Shown here piece by piece: positions 32,801-34,630 of a DNA stretch of 34,630 bases; position 1 is the first letter of the stretch; every line of letters begins with the position of its first letter. Origin of the DNA: Bacteroidia bacterium (GTDB lineage: Bacteria; Bacteroidota; Bacteroidia; B-17B0; Aurantibacillaceae). Location: the NCBI GenBank assembly GCA_026418315.1, contig JAOABO010000005.1, forward strand, positions 1 through 34,630. Direction: 5' to 3'. A program made the position numbers and the translations under genes. The notes under the pieces were generated by a model. The model saw nothing but the letters and a program-made list of their open reading frames with translations, was not told where the DNA came from and did no database searches.

Positions 32801-34138
32801 CTAAAGATTAAACAATACTTTATTAAGCTGTTCCATGGCTTGTTTTTTATATTTAGATGAGACCAAAACAGAAATATTGAAATCACTCCCCCCATAAGAA
32901 ATCATACTAACAGGAATATCTTTTAATGCTTCTGTTACTTTAAATAAATACCCTGGTTTATTTTTAGGTAGGTATCCTGCAACACAAATAATAGTTTGCT
33001 CTGGGATGATTTCAACACTTGCTATTTGCTTTAATTCATTCACAATAGGGTCCAAATTAGTTGTATCATCAATCGTAACACTCACCGCCACTTCTGAAGT
33101 GGTAATCATATCAATAGATGTTTTATATCTCTCAAAAATTTCAAAGATGGTTCTTAAAAAACCATAAGCGAGTAACATTCTGTAACTTTTTATTTGTAAG
33201 GCGGTAATGTTATCTTTAGCAGCTACTGCCTTAAATCCTTCATTAGGGAAGGCATTAGTAATAATTGTACCCGCTGCCTGCGGTTGCATCGTATTTTTTA
33301 AGATGACTGGCACTTGCTCTTTTTGCGCAGGCAAAATACAAGCAGGATGCAATATCTTAGCTCCAAAATAAGCCAGTTCGGCCGCTTCGTCAAAACTTAA
33401 ATAATTAACAGGATATGTTCTGGATACCACTCTGGGGTCGTTATTATGCATGCCATCTATATCTGTCCAAATTTGAATTTCAGATGCACATATAGCTGCT
33501 CCTATAATAGATGCTGTATAATCACTACCACCTCTTTTAAGATTATCAATATCGCCATAAACATTTCTACATATATATCCTTGAGTAATAAATAAATTAT
33601 CATCTTTATATTGATTTAAAATATCACTCAAAACTTTTTTAGTAAACTCTATATCGGGTTCATTGTTTTCGTCTAATTTCATAAACTGTAAGGCATCTAA
33701 TAATATGCTTTTCACTCCTATTTGTTGAAGATATAAGTTGAATAAATGAGTGCTTAATATTTCCCCTTGTGCTAAAATAATTTTTTCTTCCTTAACAGTA
33801 AAGGTAAATGCCTCGTTTCTGTAATTCCTGATAATTTCAAATACTTCTTTGATAACCTGCTTGCCCTTCATATTATATTCACCCTGAAGTAAATCATTAC
33901 ATACTTCAATATATTGATTATACAAATTTTCAATCTCAACCCCTGCTTCCTTTAATTTATTGTTTCTTAAATAATCACTAATCTTTACCAATGTATTAGT
34001 TGTACCACTCATTGCAGACAAAACAACAATTTTCGGTTCATCATTTACAATTAATTTTGTCAGTTGCCTCATCCTTTCTGCTGAACCTACACTAGTTCCG
34101 CCAAATTTTAAAACCTTTAATGTTTTGTTTTTCACCAT
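32801..34138 (-). CDS. lysC: Aspartate kinase
   Basis: The 445-residue protein phosphorylates aspartate, the first step to lysine, threonine and methionine. It begins KVLKFGGTSVGSAERM, with the catalytic KFGGTS. It has RGGSDYTASIIGAAI and a QIWTDIDGMHNNDPRVV segment, and ends in two ACT-type regulatory repeats (about 300-445). Coupling to lysA suggests that this is the lysine-pathway isoenzyme, with feedback control through the ACT domains. It is monofunctional, without a homoserine dehydrogenase part. Confidence 0.93.
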   Translation of the reverse strand: MVKNKTLKVLKFGGTSVGSAERMRQLTKLIVNDEPKIVVLSAMSGTTNTLVKISDYLRNNKLKEAGVEIENLYNQYIEVCNDLLQGEYNMKGKQVIKEVFEIIRNYRNEAFTFTVKEEKIILAQGEILSTHLFNLYLQQIGVKSILLDALQFMKLDENNEPDIEFTKKVLSDILNQYKDDNLFITQGYICRNVYGDIDNLKRGGSDYTASIIGAAICASEIQIWTDIDGMHNNDPRVVSRTYPVNYLSFDEAAELAYFGAKILHPACILPAQKEQVPVILKNTMQPQAAGTIITNAFPNEGFKAVAAKDNITALQIKSYRMLLAYGFLRTIFEIFERYKTSIDMITTSEVAVSVTIDDTTNLDPIVNELKQIASVEIIPEQTIICVAGYLPKNKPGYLFKVTEALKDIPVSMISYGGSDFNISVLVSSKYKKQAMEQLNKVLFNL

Positions 34139-34278
34139 ATCATTTTATCAATTTTCGGCATAATACTATTAAAAATATCGCATAATGTAAATAATGAATT
34201 TATCAACTATTTTTCATATATTACATAAACACCCCATTTTGTAAAAGTATTTTCTATTTTGAGTAAACTTGATTAGCT

Positions 34279-34310
34279 TTTGTATTTGCATAAATTAAGT
34301 TGTAACTTTG
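34279..34310 (+). promoter_or_regulatory. Promoter of pdxA
   Basis: TTTG (34279-34282), 20 bases, then TAACTTTG (34303-34310), a full Bacteroidota promoter whose -7 box ends only 5 bases before the ATG. Confidence 0.65.
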
Positions 34311-34315
34311 CCGCT

Positions 34316-34630
34316 ATGATAAAATTCAAACCCGTAATTGGAATATCTCAAGGGGACATTAATGGCATAGGACCAGAGGTAATATTGAAATCTGTTCATA
34401 ACCCAGATTTACTGGATATCTGCACACCTGTTATTTTTAGCTCTCAAAAAACCATCACCTATTTCCGAAAAGCCCTTCAACTCAACGACTTTAATTTTCA
34501 TCCAATCAAAAATTTCACTCAAATTAATCCCAAAAAAGTCAATGTATTTATCTGCTATGAAGAAGAAGTACCCATTGATTTAGGTCATCCCACCATTGAA
34601 TCTTCCAAATATGCCTACCTATCATTAGAA
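34316..34630 (+). CDS. pdxA: 4-hydroxythreonine-4-phosphate dehydrogenase (5' part)
   Basis: The 105 visible codons begin MIKFKPVIGISQGDINGIGPEVILK, matching the PdxA N-terminus (GDPxGIGPE form, here GDINGIGPE). PdxA oxidises 4-phosphohydroxy-threonine in pyridoxal phosphate synthesis. The gene runs off the right edge and no frame break is seen. The promoter box is so close that the transcript is probably leaderless. Confidence 0.9.
   Translation, partial: MIKFKPVIGISQGDINGIGPEVILKSVHNPDLLDICTPVIFSSQKTITYFRKALQLNDFNFHPIKNFTQINPKKVNVFICYEEEVPIDLGHPTIESSKYAYLSLE

Overview
The window looks like ordinary chromosome from a member of the Bacteroidota, probably of the Chitinophagales/Sphingobacteriales type. 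The reasons are the visibly AT-rich sequence, repeated promoters of the Bacteroidota primary-sigma form (TTG or TTTG, about 20 bases, TAnnTTTG), a protein with a type IX secretion tail, and lineage-typical small genes (PUR/DUF3276, DUF4783, ribosomal protein bTHX). The placement below phylum level is inference. No phage, insertion sequence, CRISPR array or defence locus was seen, and I found no convincing new multi-gene system.

Layout. 1-3062: the 5' part of a TPR protein gene and a PUR-family nucleic-acid-binding gene (minus), then an ALDH7-like aldehyde dehydrogenase and a SlyD-like prolyl isomerase (plus), closed by a strong terminator. 3088-8703 (minus): an orphan GAF/HisKA_2 histidine kinase, rpsU, a tightly packed run gpsA - PAP2-like membrane protein - extended SDR - ruvX - LOG protein, and tRNA-Pro(GGG). 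8755-12937: a T9SS-exported alpha/beta hydrolase (minus), tatC (plus), and a padR-pspC envelope-stress pair (plus). 12942-15386: tRNA-Ser(UGA), a decayed second copy of the phoH 3' end, a small outer-membrane-like gene, and intact PIN-phoH. 15643-18140: paaABCD for ring epoxidation of phenylacetyl-CoA. 18167-28244 is mostly minus-strand housekeeping: lon, nadC, DUF4783, rlmH (plus), a PhoB-type regulator, leucine dehydrogenase, an unknown lipoprotein, clpX, lpd and a 32-residue bTHX gene. 28318-34138 (minus): lysC-lysA, a LytTR regulator, then an overlapping PAP2 / GT-C-like / 146-residue hypothetical group. The 5' part of pdxA (plus) ends the window.

How the genes fit together. Most are core metabolism (lysine, NAD and pyridoxal phosphate synthesis, glycerolipid precursor, leucine and phenylacetate catabolism), protein quality control (Lon, ClpX, prolyl isomerase) and translation (S21, bTHX, RlmH, two tRNAs). 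The points most worth following are the phoH pseudogene beside an intact phoH, the LytTR-linked PAP2/GT-C membrane cluster, the altered PAP2-like protein in the gpsA run, and paaABCD without an adjacent reductase gene.
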